Shown piece after piece: positions 4,927-5,101 of a stretch of DNA of 5,101 bases; the first letter of the stretch is position 1; each line of letters starts with the position of its first letter. This stretch comes from Arcobacter sp. (lineage in GTDB: Bacteria; Campylobacterota; Campylobacteria; Campylobacterales; Arcobacteraceae). A program made the translations under genes and the position numbers. The notes beneath the pieces are model-generated. The model ran no database searches, was not told the origin of the DNA, and saw only the letters and a program-made list of their open reading frames with translations. The stretch covers positions 1 to 5,101 of the forward strand of contig JADGEG010000143.1 in NCBI GenBank assembly GCA_016744485.1. Reading direction: 5' to 3'.

Positions 4927-5101
4927 TTTGTAACATTAAATTTATTTCTTCAAATCTAGCAGGTGATAAATTTTCTAAATATCCATGTGATCTTGTTCTA
5001 TTATATAGCAATATGATTTCAAGCTTATGATTAAATTAAACTAACACATTGATTTGCTAATTCTTTAGAATTTGAATTGTTTATATTTGTAAATAAATCA
5101 A
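4916..5101 (-). pseudogene. degenerate C-terminal fragment of an IS3-family transposase (OrfB), runs off the right edge
   Basis: The minus-strand frame ending in TGA at 4916-4918 reads YNRTRSHGYLENLSPARFEE, followed by INLMLQNEF. This is the typical end of the IS3-family OrfB integrase domain (YNxxRxHxxLxxLSPxxFE), just after the catalytic glutamate region. Upstream, the matching part is in another frame: from the window edge to 5036 it reads NSKELANQCVSLI and a stop. In intact relatives that resembles a stretch running straight into the YIExYYNR block. So the region carries a frameshift and apparently some added bases around 5024-5040. The fragment lacks the start and the DDE residues, which would lie beyond base 5101. 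Whether the rest survives outside the window is unknown. Confidence 0.7.

Noticed and set aside
4860..5026. Direct repeat TTTCAAGCTT at 4860-4869 and 5017-5026
   Set aside because: Ten bases in AT-rich sequence at this distance may be chance. The copies do not bracket a recognisable element.
4821..5030. Plus-strand open frame of 69 codons at the right end
   Set aside because: The minus strand of the same bases carries the IS3 transposase end and the 43-codon ORF. The plus-strand product is a hydrophobic shadow of Lys- and Glu-rich codons.

Overview
The window is very AT-rich (G+C well under 30% by eye) and has tightly packed genes. Its gene types are a CheW-REC chemotaxis coupling protein, a short t6A dehydratase, GreA, ArgC and a lipid A-type metallophosphatase. 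The promoters show good TATAAT -10 boxes without recognisable -35 boxes. Together these point to a Campylobacterota (epsilonproteobacterial) chromosome, most likely an Arcobacter-type organism. The taxonomic call is an inference from composition and protein style.

Layout. Bases 1-144 are a short AT-rich spacer with an inverted repeat and a possible leftward promoter. Two genes lie on the minus strand: a CheV-like protein (145-1047), preceded by its own promoter, and a TcdA/ThiF-family enzyme (1105-1758). Between about 1758 and 1830 lies a compact divergent promoter region in which the two -10 boxes are only five bases apart. To the right, on the plus strand, four genes overlap end to start: greA (1830-2315), argC (2315-3328), a calcineurin-like phosphoesterase that is probably the UDP-2,3-diacylglucosamine diphosphatase of lipid A synthesis (3318-4016), and a membrane-anchored protein of unknown function (4013-4552). 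The overlaps of 1, 11 and 4 bases argue for one transcript with translational coupling. The genes serve different processes (transcript cleavage, arginine synthesis, outer-membrane lipid A), so this looks like a housekeeping operon rather than a pathway cluster.

Bases 4553-5101 hold no long intact gene. On the minus strand the right edge carries a frameshifted remnant of an IS3-family transposase C-terminus (4916 to beyond 5101), overlapped by a 43-codon ORF (4795-4926). Next to it is an island of about 135 bases (4655-4790) that is visibly richer in G and C than its surroundings. It is packed with inverted repeats, several of them mutually exclusive. It behaves like a structured or switching RNA. 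On the minus strand it also contains a Shine-Dalgarno sequence plus an 11-codon ORF, and a single downstream 10-mer is complementary to both that Shine-Dalgarno and its start codon. This island is the most interesting part of the window. I cannot assign it to a known RNA family or prove its strand.
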